A stretch of 64,000 nucleotides of DNA from Sediminitomix flava (GTDB taxonomy: Bacteria; Bacteroidota; Bacteroidia; Cytophagales; Flammeovirgaceae), in the NCBI RefSeq assembly GCF_003149185.1, contig NZ_QGDO01000009.1, positions 124,001 through 188,000 on the forward strand, in the 5' to 3' direction. Shown here piece after piece: positions 45,120-53,572 of this stretch. Each line of letters starts with the position of its first letter. Position 1 is the first letter of the stretch. The position numbers were made by a program, and so were the translations under genes. Below the pieces are notes generated by a model. The model did not search any database, was not told where the DNA came from, and saw nothing but the letters and a program-made list of their open reading frames with translations.

Positions 45120-46271
45120 ATGCAAATAGGAGTACTAAAAGAACTACATGACCAAAGGGTGGCTATTACACCTGACTTGGTTAAAAAACTAGTTAAAAGT
45201 GGACATGAGGTAGTTTTCGAGAGCGGTGCTGGAGCAAAAGCTTTTGCCCAAGACGATGCTTACGAAGCTGCTGGTGCTAAGGCGCAAAATCGTGAAGCTG
45301 TAGTAGCTTCTTCTGATTTGTTAATGACAATCAAACCGATAGCGAAAGAGGAAATCGCTCAATTGAAAGACGGAGCAGTGCTTGTTTCTCAATTTCAGCC
45401 TTTCCAAGACGCTGCAGTTTGTGATGACTTCAGCACAAAGAACTTATCTACGTTCAGTTTTGACATGATCCCTAGAACGACTATCGCTCAGTCTATGGAT
45501 ATTCTTTCATCTATGGCTTCTATCTCAGGTTATAAAGCTGTATTGAAAGCGACTGAAGCTTTACCTCGCTACGTACCGATGCTTTCTTCAGCAGCGGGTA
45601 CTATTCCTCCATCTAAAGTATTGATTTTGGGAGCAGGAGTAGCAGGTCTTCAGGCAATTGCAACAGCAAAACGCTTGGGTGGACAAGTTGAGGCTTTTGA
45701 TACCCGTGCAGCTTCTAAAGAAGAAGTAATGTCTTTGGGTGCTAAGTTTGTAGAAGTAGCAGGTGCTGCTGACGACAAAGGTGCTGGAGGATATGCTGTA
45801 GAGCAATCAGAAGAGTACAAGCAAAAGCAACAAGCGCTTATTAAGGAGAAAATCCAGAAAGCGGATATCGTAATTACTACAGCTCAGTTGAGAGGACGTC
45901 CAGCTCCTACATTGATCACAGAAGAAATGGTTCAGAACATGAAACCAGGTTCTGTAATCGTAGATTTGGCTTCTTCTACAGGTGGTAACTGCCCACTTAC
46001 AGAAGATAAAAAATCTGTAGTGAAGCATGGTGTAACGATCATTGGTGATTCAGAACTTTCTGATTTACTGCCTGAGCAGGCTTCACAATTGTATAGCCGT
46101 AACATCGAAAACTACTTGAAAATTTTCTTAAATGAAGAAGGTATTTCATATGATTTCGAAAACCAAATTATCCGTGAAAGCTGTCTAGTATTCAAGGGTA
46201 AGAAAGTATACGGAGATACTGATCAATTACTTCCTAAAAAAGAAGAAGTAGCTGAAAGTGTAGAGGCTTAA
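45120..46271 (+). CDS. pntAA: NAD(P) transhydrogenase alpha subunit, NAD-binding part
   Basis: The protein has 383 residues with the alanine dehydrogenase/PNT fold: N-terminal GVLKELHDQRVAITPDLV, the central SMASISGYKAVL segment and the NAD Rossmann motif ILGAGVAGLQAIATA near 165. It is the soluble domain I of the proton-translocating transhydrogenase, which makes NADPH from NADH using the proton gradient. The alpha chain is split here: the membrane part is the next gene. Confidence 0.93.
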   Translation: MQIGVLKELHDQRVAITPDLVKKLVKSGHEVVFESGAGAKAFAQDDAYEAAGAKAQNREAVVASSDLLMTIKPIAKEEIAQLKDGAVLVSQFQPFQDAAVCDDFSTKNLSTFSFDMIPRTTIAQSMDILSSMASISGYKAVLKATEALPRYVPMLSSAAGTIPPSKVLILGAGVAGLQAIATAKRLGGQVEAFDTRAASKEEVMSLGAKFVEVAGAADDKGAGGYAVEQSEEYKQKQQALIKEKIQKADIVITTAQLRGRPAPTLITEEMVQNMKPGSVIVDLASSTGGNCPLTEDKKSVVKHGVTIIGDSELSDLLPEQASQLYSRNIENYLKIFLNEEGISYDFENQIIRESCLVFKGKKVYGDTDQLLPKKEEVAESVEA

Positions 46272-46309
46272 GCCCTCCTTTTTGATTCATTTATTTTAAA
46301 AGAATTACA

Positions 46310-46621
46310 ATGGAACTGTTAATAAATTTTCTAGATCAATACCTAGCAATTATCACGGTACTTGTATTGGCTTCATTCTTAGGAATGGAGATTATCGGGA
46401 AAGTACCTACTGTATTGCACACGCCGCTTATGTCGGGTGCAAATGCAATTTCGGGTGTAGTAGTTATCGGAGCTGTTATTCTGATTCGTAGAGCAGAAGC
46501 GACTGACTACATCACTCTTGTACTTGGTTTCTTAGGAATCGTGCTTGCAATGATCAATGTTGTAGGTGGTTTCGCAGTAACCAACCGTATGCTTGACATG
46601 TTCAAGAAAAAGAAAAAATAA
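46310..46621 (+). CDS. pntAB: NAD(P) transhydrogenase alpha subunit, membrane part
   Basis: The protein has 103 residues with about three transmembrane helices (about 12-28, 39-59 and 66-90). It matches the short C-terminal portion of PntA: the segment PTVLHTPLMSGANAISGVV is the hallmark. It is the second gene of the operon, 38 bases after pntAA, and forms part of the proton channel with PntB. Confidence 0.93.
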   Translation: MELLINFLDQYLAIITVLVLASFLGMEIIGKVPTVLHTPLMSGANAISGVVVIGAVILIRRAEATDYITLVLGFLGIVLAMINVVGGFAVTNRMLDMFKKKKK

Positions 46622-46683
46622 GGACCTATCGGGAACACATTGTTCTTCGACAGATTTTTCAACACTATTAAACTGGAATTACA

Positions 46684-48069
46684 GTGAATAACATTATAGA
46701 TTTTCTGTATCTGATTAGTATTGTCGTTTTCATCGTAGGTCTGAAAGGACTTTCACACCCTGAAACGGCACGTAAAGGTAACTTGACTGCAGCCTTCGCA
46801 ATGGGCGCAGCAATCATAATCTCTCTTTTTGCTCCAATGGAAGCAGGTGACAACAATTACCTTTGGATCATTGGTGGTATGCTTGTAGGTAGTGCAATTG
46901 GCCTTACAGCTGCCAAAAAAGTAGAGATGACAAAAATGCCAGAAATGGTATCTCTTTTCAATGGTTTGGGTGGTGCTTGTGCCATGCTTATCGGTATTGT
47001 AGAATTCAAACACTTGCCTGCTGGTACTGAAATGGTAAGCGGTGCGGTGTTCGCAAATATTTTCGCACTATTTATTGGTGCAGTATCTTTTACAGGTTCA
47101 CTTATCGCTTGGGGTAAATTGAATGGTTCTCTTCGTGACAACTTGAAACTACCTTTCCCACAAGTATTGAATATCCTTACTTTGGTAGCGATTATTGGAG
47201 CAAGTGCATTACTAATGAGCAAGCCAGAGCTTGATTTTAACTTAGTATTTGCCATCCTAGGATTGTCATTGTTCTACGGTGTAGCATTCGTAACACCAAT
47301 TGGTGGTGGTGATATGCCTGTAGTAATTTCATTATTGAACTCGTTTACGGGTATTGGTGCAACAGGAGCAGGTTTGATCTACGGAAATGATATCATGATT
47401 GTAGGTGGTATCTTGGTAGGTGCTTCGGGTATCATTCTTACAGTAATGATGTGTGAGGCAATGAACCGTTCATTGATCAATGTAATTATTGGAGGTCTTG
47501 GTGCTTCAAGCGGTGGAAGTGGTTCTGACCGTGAGCAAGTAGTAAAAGAAGTAAACCCTTCTGACCTTGCAATTCAATTGAAATATTCTGACAAAGTGAC
47601 GATCGTACCAGGTTACGGTTTGGCTGTAGCACAAGCGCAGCACATTTGTCATGAGATTGAATCTATTCTTGAAGAAGAAGGAGTAGAAGTGAAATATGCA
47701 ATTCACCCAGTAGCAGGTCGTATGCCAGGTCATATGAACGTACTTTTGGCTGAATCTGATGTTTCTTACGACAAACTTCAAGAACTAGAGGCTGCAAACT
47801 CAGAATTCCCTACTACAGATGTGGTATTGGTAATTGGAGCAAATGACGTTGTAAACCCTTCTGCAAAAGAAGATACAGCTTCTCCAATCTATGGTATGCC
47901 AATCTTGGATGTAGAGCTAGCGAAGAACGTTGTAGTCTTCAAACGTGGTATGAGTACTGGTTACGCTGGTGTTCAGAACCCACTATTCTTTGGCGATCGT
48001 ACAAAGATGCTTTTCGGAGATGCAAAAGCTTCTTTGACAAAATTGAAAGAAGAAATCGCCAATGCTTAA
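46684..48069 (+). CDS. pntB: NAD(P) transhydrogenase beta subunit
   Basis: The protein has 461 residues starting at GTG (46684). The N-terminal two thirds hold about eight or nine transmembrane helices with the conserved GGGDMPVVISLLNSFTG; the C-terminal domain III binds NADP (VPGYGLAVAQAQ, HPVAGRMPGHMNVLLAE, GANDVVNPSA). It completes the enzyme with the two alpha parts. The GTG start sits 63 bases after pntAB, which is a fairly large gap for the operon. Confidence 0.94.
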   Translation: MNNIIDFLYLISIVVFIVGLKGLSHPETARKGNLTAAFAMGAAIIISLFAPMEAGDNNYLWIIGGMLVGSAIGLTAAKKVEMTKMPEMVSLFNGLGGACAMLIGIVEFKHLPAGTEMVSGAVFANIFALFIGAVSFTGSLIAWGKLNGSLRDNLKLPFPQVLNILTLVAIIGASALLMSKPELDFNLVFAILGLSLFYGVAFVTPIGGGDMPVVISLLNSFTGIGATGAGLIYGNDIMIVGGILVGASGIILTVMMCEAMNRSLINVIIGGLGASSGGSGSDREQVVKEVNPSDLAIQLKYSDKVTIVPGYGLAVAQAQHICHEIESILEEEGVEVKYAIHPVAGRMPGHMNVLLAESDVSYDKLQELEAANSEFPTTDVVLVIGANDVVNPSAKEDTASPIYGMPILDVELAKNVVVFKRGMSTGYAGVQNPLFFGDRTKMLFGDAKASLTKLKEEIANA

Positions 48070-48104
48070 TTCTTAGAATTGATTGCGAAAATCCGATTTA
48101 TATT

Positions 48105-48139
48105 AGCCATACAGCTTTAGAGTTGTGTGGCTTTTTTTG
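48105..48139 (+). terminator. terminator of the pnt operon
   Basis: A 12-bp stem AGCCATACAGCT / AGTTGTGTGGCT (two mismatches or wobbles) with a 4-base loop followed by TTTTTT, 35 bases after the pntB stop. Confidence 0.75.
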
Positions 48140-48200
48140 TATCCTTATTTAGTTTGCATCGTAAACTACTTGACGTTTTGTGAATAAAAGATTTTTTTAA

Positions 48201-48722
48201 ATGAATGAACATGAAAAGGAGTTATGGGAAAATATTCGATCTTATCAGATAGGGGCAGCGCAATCAGCATTATCTTTTTCAGATCGTTTAGCAAGAGAAA
48301 ATAATTGGTCGCTGAAGTATGCACTCAGAGTTATTTTTGAATACAAAAAGTTTATTTTTTTGATTTGTGTAGATAAGGGGCCATTTACTCCATCAGATGA
48401 AGTAGATCAGGCTTGGCACTTACATTTACTCTATACCGAAGATTATTGGGAAGACTTTTGTGGAGAGTTGTTACAAACAAAAATCCATCATGGGCCAACA
48501 AAAGGAGGACAGTCAGAACGAGTGAAATACACTGATTTGTATGAACAGACCTTGAAACGTTATGAATCTTTTTTTGGAGAAAAGCCTCCATCGGATATTT
48601 GGCCGTCTACAGAAATCCGATTTTCTAAAGTCAACTTTATAAGAGTCTTGAAAGAAGACTATTTTTTTATTCCCAAAAAACTAAAAACAATACTATCCTC
48701 ATGGAAGAACTTAAAGAAATAA
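48201..48722 (+). CDS. glycine-rich-domain-containing-protein-like (GRDP-like) protein
   Basis: The protein has 173 residues, soluble and helical. The core DEVDQAWHLHLLYTEDYWEDFCGELL followed by IHHGPTKGG is the family signature (Asp-x2-Trp-His-x-His-Leu); the two His could be ligands. Known eukaryotic GRDPs are stress-related and poorly characterised, and no bacterial function is established. The stop overlaps the start of the next gene by 22 bases, so the two are translationally coupled. The activity is unknown. Confidence 0.72.
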   Translation: MNEHEKELWENIRSYQIGAAQSALSFSDRLARENNWSLKYALRVIFEYKKFIFLICVDKGPFTPSDEVDQAWHLHLLYTEDYWEDFCGELLQTKIHHGPTKGGQSERVKYTDLYEQTLKRYESFFGEKPPSDIWPSTEIRFSKVNFIRVLKEDYFFIPKKLKTILSSWKNLKK

Positions 48723-49537
48723 GCCCTGCTGAATTAAAGGTGTTTTTAGCACCTCGTGTAAGTAAAGTTGGAGAATTATTACACCTTACATTTTTAGATT
48801 TAGTAAAGAGAGGTGTACTGAAATATACCGAAAATGAATATCGAGAAGTTGAGGCAGGGCCTAAGCTCACCGAAAATACTTATAAAGCACATGAAGCTCT
48901 TTTTACAGAAATCTTTCAGCAGAATAAAGAATTAAAAATTACGCTTTCTGAGTTGTTGTCATTAGTAAAGGAAGGAATAAAAACGACTACACATTTTAAA
49001 TGGCATTATCTTATAAAGTCAACTCTGAGAAGGTATTATTATCAAGCCACATCATATAGTATATATAGGTTTTTGTTTGCTATTTCTTTGAACTATAAAG
49101 GCGTTTTAAGTAGAGATGAGTTACTCGCGGAATATCAGTCTTATGAAGAAGCATGGAAAGATGGTTCAATAGATGAGAATATTAAAAGAAATCTATTAGA
49201 TAAAGTAGGGGGTAATGAATTAAAGATTAGAGTTCTTTTTGGGGATGATTTTCTTAAAAATGAAGAAGCGATAAAAGAAGGAAAAGAAAGAGTAGAAGAG
49301 GGCGGATTTATTGAGTTTATGGATGGAGATACAATAGATGTTCTTATTGAAAATACCTCTGAGTATTTTCTCGATAGTTTTGAAATAACAGAAATTAGTA
49401 CTGATAGTGGATGGTTTTCTAGTTGGGGGAGTGATAGTGGAGGATGGTTTTCTGGAGGAGATAGCGATAATGGTTGTAGTAGTAGCGGTTGCAGCAGTAG
49501 TGGCTGCAGTGGATGTGGCGGAGGATGCGGAAGTTAG
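48701..49537 (+). CDS. TIGR04222-like protein with Cys/Gly/Ser-rich tail
   Basis: The protein has 278 residues. Residues about 9-110 contain two winged-helix-like segments (AELKVFLAPRVSKVGELLHL; YKAHEALFTEIFQ), as in the TIGR04222 family, but I see no transmembrane helices. The last 45 residues are Gly/Ser/Trp-rich (GWFSSWGSDSGGWFSGG) and end in regularly spaced Cys: CSSSGCSSSGCSGCGGGC. The tail resembles a metal-binding or modifiable peptide. It overlaps the GRDP-like gene by 22 bases and ends in a terminator. Function unknown; the family call is tentative. Confidence 0.65.
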   Translation: MEELKEISPAELKVFLAPRVSKVGELLHLTFLDLVKRGVLKYTENEYREVEAGPKLTENTYKAHEALFTEIFQQNKELKITLSELLSLVKEGIKTTTHFKWHYLIKSTLRRYYYQATSYSIYRFLFAISLNYKGVLSRDELLAEYQSYEEAWKDGSIDENIKRNLLDKVGGNELKIRVLFGDDFLKNEEAIKEGKERVEEGGFIEFMDGDTIDVLIENTSEYFLDSFEITEISTDSGWFSSWGSDSGGWFSGGDSDNGCSSSGCSSSGCSGCGGGCGS

Positions 49538-49547
49538 TTCAATAAAA

Positions 49548-49577
49548 AAGAGAAGTACAAACTTGAGTACTTCTCTT
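49548..49577. terminator. bidirectional terminator
   Basis: An 11-bp perfect stem AAGAGAAGTAC / GTACTTCTCTT with an 8-base loop, flanked by A-run upstream and T-rich sequence downstream, between converging genes. Confidence 0.75.
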
Positions 49578-49610
49578 CTAATATTTTTAGTGCTTATGAT
49601 ATAAAAAGGC

Positions 49611-49967
49611 TTATTGTAACTGAGCCAATTTATTCTTTAGTGTTGTCAAAATTCCACTGATATGACGGTCTAGCTCGGCGCCAGCCATAATTGGGTCTAC
49701 AGCGGAAATATCGTTTTTATAGTTGTTCTTAACATCTTCCATAAAAGCTTGAAGAGAAACTAGTTGGAAAGTGCTTAGTCTTGTACTGAACTTGTGTTTT
49801 ACAGCGCTGAATAATTCAGGATCATGATTATTTAAAGCTTGCTTTAGCTTTGGATAATCAGTCTCGAATTCTTCAATAGATATTTTCAAAAATTCTTGAT
49901 AACCATTCAAATCGCCATCGTAAAGCTCGTCTGTAAAGCTGAAGTCCATAGTATAATTAGAAGTCAT
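49611..49967 (-). CDS. HPt-like histidine phosphotransfer domain protein
   Basis: The protein has 118 residues, an all-helical single-domain protein. The segment LFSAVKHKFSTRLSTFQLVSL resembles the phospho-acceptor helix of HPt domains, with His58 as the likely phosphorylated residue, though the usual Lys-Gly after the His is replaced (HKFSTR). It may act as a relay with the response regulators of the cell. No kinase is nearby. The call rests on motif spacing only. Confidence 0.55.
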   Translation of the reverse strand: MTSNYTMDFSFTDELYDGDLNGYQEFLKISIEEFETDYPKLKQALNNHDPELFSAVKHKFSTRLSTFQLVSLQAFMEDVKNNYKNDISAVDPIMAGAELDRHISGILTTLKNKLAQLQ

Positions 49968-50189
49968 ATCTCGTATCTTTTTTTTATGATAGTTGGTAGA
50001 TTATGGGTGAGTCTTCCTTGTGCAGAAATCTAAACTCAAACAAAGATATATTTTTCGCTAGCTAAACTAGGGTCTAACCTCCTAATAATCTTTAAGCTAA
50101 TTCCTAAGAAATTTGAATTAGGGCGTACTAAATAAAACTACAGTTGTTTTAGAATAATTCCTTACAATATTTTGGCAAATGTTTATTAC

Positions 50190-51161
50190 TCAGGAGAATG
50201 TATAGCCAGAGAATAATAAATATGAAATTGGAATTCCTACCGCTAAAATTGAGAAGAAAGTAAATAGTGAAACTTGAAAGCGTCTGTTTGAAGATTCTGT
50301 AAGGTTTAGTGTTTTACGGAGTACATCATAAAAATTAAGGCATATCAAACCATAAAGTCCGATGCTAATCCAAATTCCTACATAATAATATTGTCCATTG
50401 AAGGCATCAAATAAACAGAGGTGAGAAGGAAGGCCATATATAAATTTGATGTAATGATATTTAATTGCAAAATAAGAACTCAGAGTAAATGCTAGGCTCA
50501 TCAGCAGTGTCAGCTTACTTTTTCTCCAAAAGAAACAAATGGCGAGTAAGAGGTATGAGCCAATATGCAAACCAATGAGTTGTGTAGAAGAAAAGTTGGA
50601 TACTGCATTTTGGAAAAAAGCATCTTGTTTGGCACTACTAAATGATAGACTACAACAGGTTGTTATAATATCTGGTGAAATCTCTACATAATATAGTACA
50701 GTGAAAACAAGGTCAGTAAGTGCGATAAGCATAGAAGGAAAAACCAACCAATATTTTTTAGGAGTTAGCGGATAGTCAGGTGCTTTATCGTCAATAGCAT
50801 TCAATACCAAAAAGCTGAAATACACAAACACTCCTCCCATTTTCAAGAATAGTAATGGGTAGCCATATGAATTGAGAGCTAAAGTACCAGCAGCACACAT
50901 TGCACCCTTTATGATCTGAGGAAGGTGAATATTGACGGTAAAAAGAAAAATTAATAAAAGTAGAATCTGAAAAACTAAGGTAGCCTGAAGAATGGATGCT
51001 AAAAGATAAGTCTTGCGTTCCATCTGAAGCTGTTGCTCATCATATTTTGAGGCATTCCAATTCCGAATGAAACCAATAGACTGAAAGCTGGCAAAAACCA
51101 ATAAAATAACAGAGCAACTACCCCCAATAAGTTGCGTGATCACCCAATGATCTGTTAGCAT
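50190..51161 (-). CDS. hypothetical multispanning membrane protein
   Basis: The protein has 323 residues with about eight transmembrane helices spread over its length (roughly 12-32, 52-74, 86-106, 109-129, 138-158, 203-220, 225-243 and 264-284, with one more near the C-terminus). There is no recognisable catalytic motif or family signature. It is monocistronic between an HPt-like gene and fadD. Nothing more can be said from sequence. Confidence 0.55.
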   Translation of the reverse strand: MLTDHWVITQLIGGSCSVILLVFASFQSIGFIRNWNASKYDEQQLQMERKTYLLASILQATLVFQILLLLIFLFTVNIHLPQIIKGAMCAAGTLALNSYGYPLLFLKMGGVFVYFSFLVLNAIDDKAPDYPLTPKKYWLVFPSMLIALTDLVFTVLYYVEISPDIITTCCSLSFSSAKQDAFFQNAVSNFSSTQLIGLHIGSYLLLAICFFWRKSKLTLLMSLAFTLSSYFAIKYHYIKFIYGLPSHLCLFDAFNGQYYYVGIWISIGLYGLICLNFYDVLRKTLNLTESSNRRFQVSLFTFFSILAVGIPISYLLFSGYTFS

Positions 51162-51414
51162 AACTCCAAGTGTTTTTAGTTTAGGAAGATCAGTATATAA
51201 AATACTGTTTTACCTATAAAGTTAGGAGACTATTCAAATGTTTGGAATTTCGAGCCGCGATATAACATTTGTTAATATGCAAAGAAGTGCAAATACTGAA
51301 GATAAATGCTAAACATAAACTCTACTATATTCACCTCCTTTCGGATAAAATGAACAGAAACGTTCATGTGTGAGAGGAAAAATAAATTCAATTCGGATTT
51401 TTTAGATACAGGAT

Positions 51415-53124
51415 ATGAGTACAGATAAACCTTGGATAAACAATTACTTAGAGGGAGTTTCCTCAGAAATTGACCCAGATAAATACAAGTCGATCGTAGA
51501 ACTGCTAGAGATAAGTGTACTCAAGTTTGCCCAACTTCCCGCTTTTGAGTGTATGGGGAAAAGCATCACTTATCAGCAATTGGATGAATATTCAAAAGCT
51601 TTTGCGGCTTACATGCAACATTTAGGATTGGAGAAAGGTGATCGTATTGCTATTCAAATGCCAAACATTCTTCAATATCCAGTGGCTTTGTTTGGCGCTT
51701 TAAAGGCAGGACTTACCGTTGTCAATACAAATCCATTGTATACAACTCGTGAAATGGAGCATCAGTTTTCAGATGCAGAAGTGAAGGCTGTGGTAGTTGT
51801 TTCAAACTTCGCAAGTAAAGTTGAGCAAGTTCTCAAGACGAACACAAGCATTGAGCATGTCATCATCACCGATATCGGAGATATGTTAGGCTTGTTGAAA
51901 GGTACAGTTGTCAACTTGGCGGTGAAGTATCTGAAAAATATGGTTCCTTCCTATTCGATAAAGGGAAGTACAAGCTTCAATAAAATTTTGAAGGAAGGAA
52001 AAGACATGTTACTGACTCCAGTAGATATTCAACCAGACGATCATGCTTTTCTTCAATATACAGGTGGTACAACAGGGGTAGCCAAAGGTGCTGTTCTTTC
52101 TCATAAAAATATCATTACCAATGTAGAGCAGTGTCAAGCTTGGATGAATCATTTGGAGGAAGGAAAAGAAGTTGTGATAACACCTCTACCTCTTTATCAT
52201 GTCTTTTCACTTACCGTAAATGGTTTAATGTGTAGTACAAAATTGGGTGCGAAAATCGTTTTGATTACAAACCCAAGAGACATGAAAGGTTTCATAAAAG
52301 AACTCAAAAAGCAACCATTTACAGTAATTACTGGAGTAAACACACTCTTCAATGCTTTGCTAAATCAAGGGAAATTTGCAGACTTAGATTTTTCTAACCT
52401 TAAACTCGTGATTGCGGGTGGTATGGCTGTAAATACCTCAGTGTCTCAAAGATGGCAAAAGTTGACTGGTAAGCCACTTTTAGAAGGCTATGGACTTACC
52501 GAAACCTCTCCTGTAGTGACTTGTCAGCCCTATGCAGGCAAAATTAAAGAAGGTTCTATCGGGATGCCATTCCCGAGTGTAGAGGTTGTTGTAAAGGATG
52601 AGGAAGGAAACGATTTACCTCAAGGAGATGTCGGTGAAATCTGTGTGAGAGGTACTCAAGTAACTTCGGGCTATTGGCAAAGAGAAAAAGAAACCGCAGA
52701 AGCTTTCTTTGAAGGAAACTGGTTTAGAACTGGTGATGTTGGCTACATGGATGAAGATGGTTACTTCTACATTGTAGATCGAAAAAAGGATATGATCAAT
52801 GTTTCTGGTTTCAATGTTTACCCAAACGAGATCGAAGATGTATTGATGATGCATGAAGGAGTAGCCGAAGTAGCAGTGATTGGAGTGCCACATGAAAAGT
52901 CAATGGAAGCTGTGAAAGCCTTTGTGGTAAAAAAAGATGAACACCTCACAGATGAAATTGTGAAGAAATTCTGTAAGCAAAATCTAACAGCCTACAAGAT
53001 TCCAAAGTACGTTGAGTTCCGTACTGAACTACCAAAATCCAATGTTGGGAAGGTACTTCGTAAGGATTTGCGCATGGAAGAATTGCAGAAATATGAAAAA
53101 ATAATGAAAAAAGGAGAAAAATAA
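51415..53124 (+). CDS. fadD: long-chain fatty acid-CoA ligase
   Basis: The protein has 569 residues of the adenylate-forming family. The AMP motif YTGGTTGVAKGA is near residue 215, GYGLTETSPV near 360, the hinge motif WFRTGDVGYMDEDGY near 440 and DRKKDMINVSG with the Lys around 460 are all present. It activates fatty acids with ATP and CoA, at the inner membrane. No beta-oxidation genes are adjacent. Confidence 0.93.
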   Translation: MSTDKPWINNYLEGVSSEIDPDKYKSIVELLEISVLKFAQLPAFECMGKSITYQQLDEYSKAFAAYMQHLGLEKGDRIAIQMPNILQYPVALFGALKAGLTVVNTNPLYTTREMEHQFSDAEVKAVVVVSNFASKVEQVLKTNTSIEHVIITDIGDMLGLLKGTVVNLAVKYLKNMVPSYSIKGSTSFNKILKEGKDMLLTPVDIQPDDHAFLQYTGGTTGVAKGAVLSHKNIITNVEQCQAWMNHLEEGKEVVITPLPLYHVFSLTVNGLMCSTKLGAKIVLITNPRDMKGFIKELKKQPFTVITGVNTLFNALLNQGKFADLDFSNLKLVIAGGMAVNTSVSQRWQKLTGKPLLEGYGLTETSPVVTCQPYAGKIKEGSIGMPFPSVEVVVKDEEGNDLPQGDVGEICVRGTQVTSGYWQREKETAEAFFEGNWFRTGDVGYMDEDGYFYIVDRKKDMINVSGFNVYPNEIEDVLMMHEGVAEVAVIGVPHEKSMEAVKAFVVKKDEHLTDEIVKKFCKQNLTAYKIPKYVEFRTELPKSNVGKVLRKDLRMEELQKYEKIMKKGEK

Positions 53125-53145
53125 TTTTTGCAATATATAAACTTG

Positions 53146-53196
53146 AAAAAGAGTCTTTTATGCGGTTTTTGATGCCCTGAGGGCTCTTTTTGAAGT
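53146..53196 (+). terminator. weak terminator after fadD
   Basis: Arms AAAAAGAG (53146-53153) and CTCTTTTT (53184-53191) enclose a small GCCC/GGGC hairpin that itself precedes TCTTTTT. It could stop fadD transcription before the tRNA promoter. Confidence 0.4.
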
Positions 53197-53227
53197 TTTA
53201 ATAAATGTGAAAATAGTAGTTTTTTTT

Positions 53228-53271
53228 GATGCAAAGTTTGCACGTTCGGAAATTGGTCGTACCTTTGCATC
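53228..53271 (+). repeat. perfect 9-bp inverted repeat overlapping the tRNA promoter
   Basis: GATGCAAAG (53228-53236) and CTTTGCATC (53263-53271) are exact complements with a 26-base spacer. The right arm covers the -7 box and the left arm ends at the -33 box. It may be an operator or chance. Confidence 0.55.
53237..53267 (+). promoter_or_regulatory. Bacteroidota-type promoter of the tRNA cluster
   Basis: TTTG (53237-53240) is followed after 19 bases by TACCTTTG (53260-53267), a complete match to the Bacteroidota -33/-7 promoter, placed 44 bases before the first tRNA. It is the best promoter in the window. Confidence 0.7.
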
Positions 53272-53311
53272 GCTTTCAACGGAAACGCAGTTCGAAAGAA
53301 CGGAAAATTAA

Positions 53312-53384
53312 GCGAGAATAGCTCAGTTGGTAGAGCACAACCTTGCCAAGGTTGGGGTCGCGGGTTCGAGTCCCGTTTCTCGCT
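53312..53384 (+). tRNA. tRNA-Gly(GCC), first copy
   Basis: A 73-base cloverleaf: acceptor arm GCGAGAA / TTCTCGC, D-loop with AGCTCAGTTGG, anticodon stem CAACC/GGTTG around TTGCCAA (anticodon GCC), and T-loop GGTTCGAGTCC. The 3' CCA is not encoded. An identical copy follows at 53498. Confidence 0.95.
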
Positions 53385-53401
53385 CAATGCCTATCTTAGG
53401 C

Positions 53402-53485
53402 GCCGGGATGGTGGAACTGGTAGACACGCAAGACTTAAAATCTTGTGGCCGCAAGGCCGTGCGGGTTCGATTCCCGCTCCTGGTA
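53402..53485 (+). tRNA. tRNA-Leu(TAA)
   Basis: An 84-base class II tRNA: acceptor GCCGGGA pairing with TCCTGGT, anticodon stem CAAGA/TCTTG around CTTAAAA (anticodon TAA, Leu), a long variable arm TGGCCGCAAGGCCGT and T-loop GGTTCGATTCC. CCA is not encoded. It lies between two identical tRNA-Gly genes. Confidence 0.93.
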
Positions 53486-53497
53486 CTATTTTGGAAA

Positions 53498-53570
53498 GCG
53501 AGAATAGCTCAGTTGGTAGAGCACAACCTTGCCAAGGTTGGGGTCGCGGGTTCGAGTCCCGTTTCTCGCT
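53498..53570 (+). tRNA. tRNA-Gly(GCC), second copy
   Basis: Base-for-base identical to the tRNA-Gly at 53312-53384, including the acceptor and anticodon arms. It is 12 bases after tRNA-Leu and is followed by a strong terminator, so the three tRNAs form one transcript. Confidence 0.95.
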
Positions 53571-53572
53571 CT

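Noticed and set aside
46857-47255. 132-codon minus-strand frame opposite pntB
   Set aside because: The region codes for the conserved membrane helices of PntB on the plus strand; the antisense translation has no known features.
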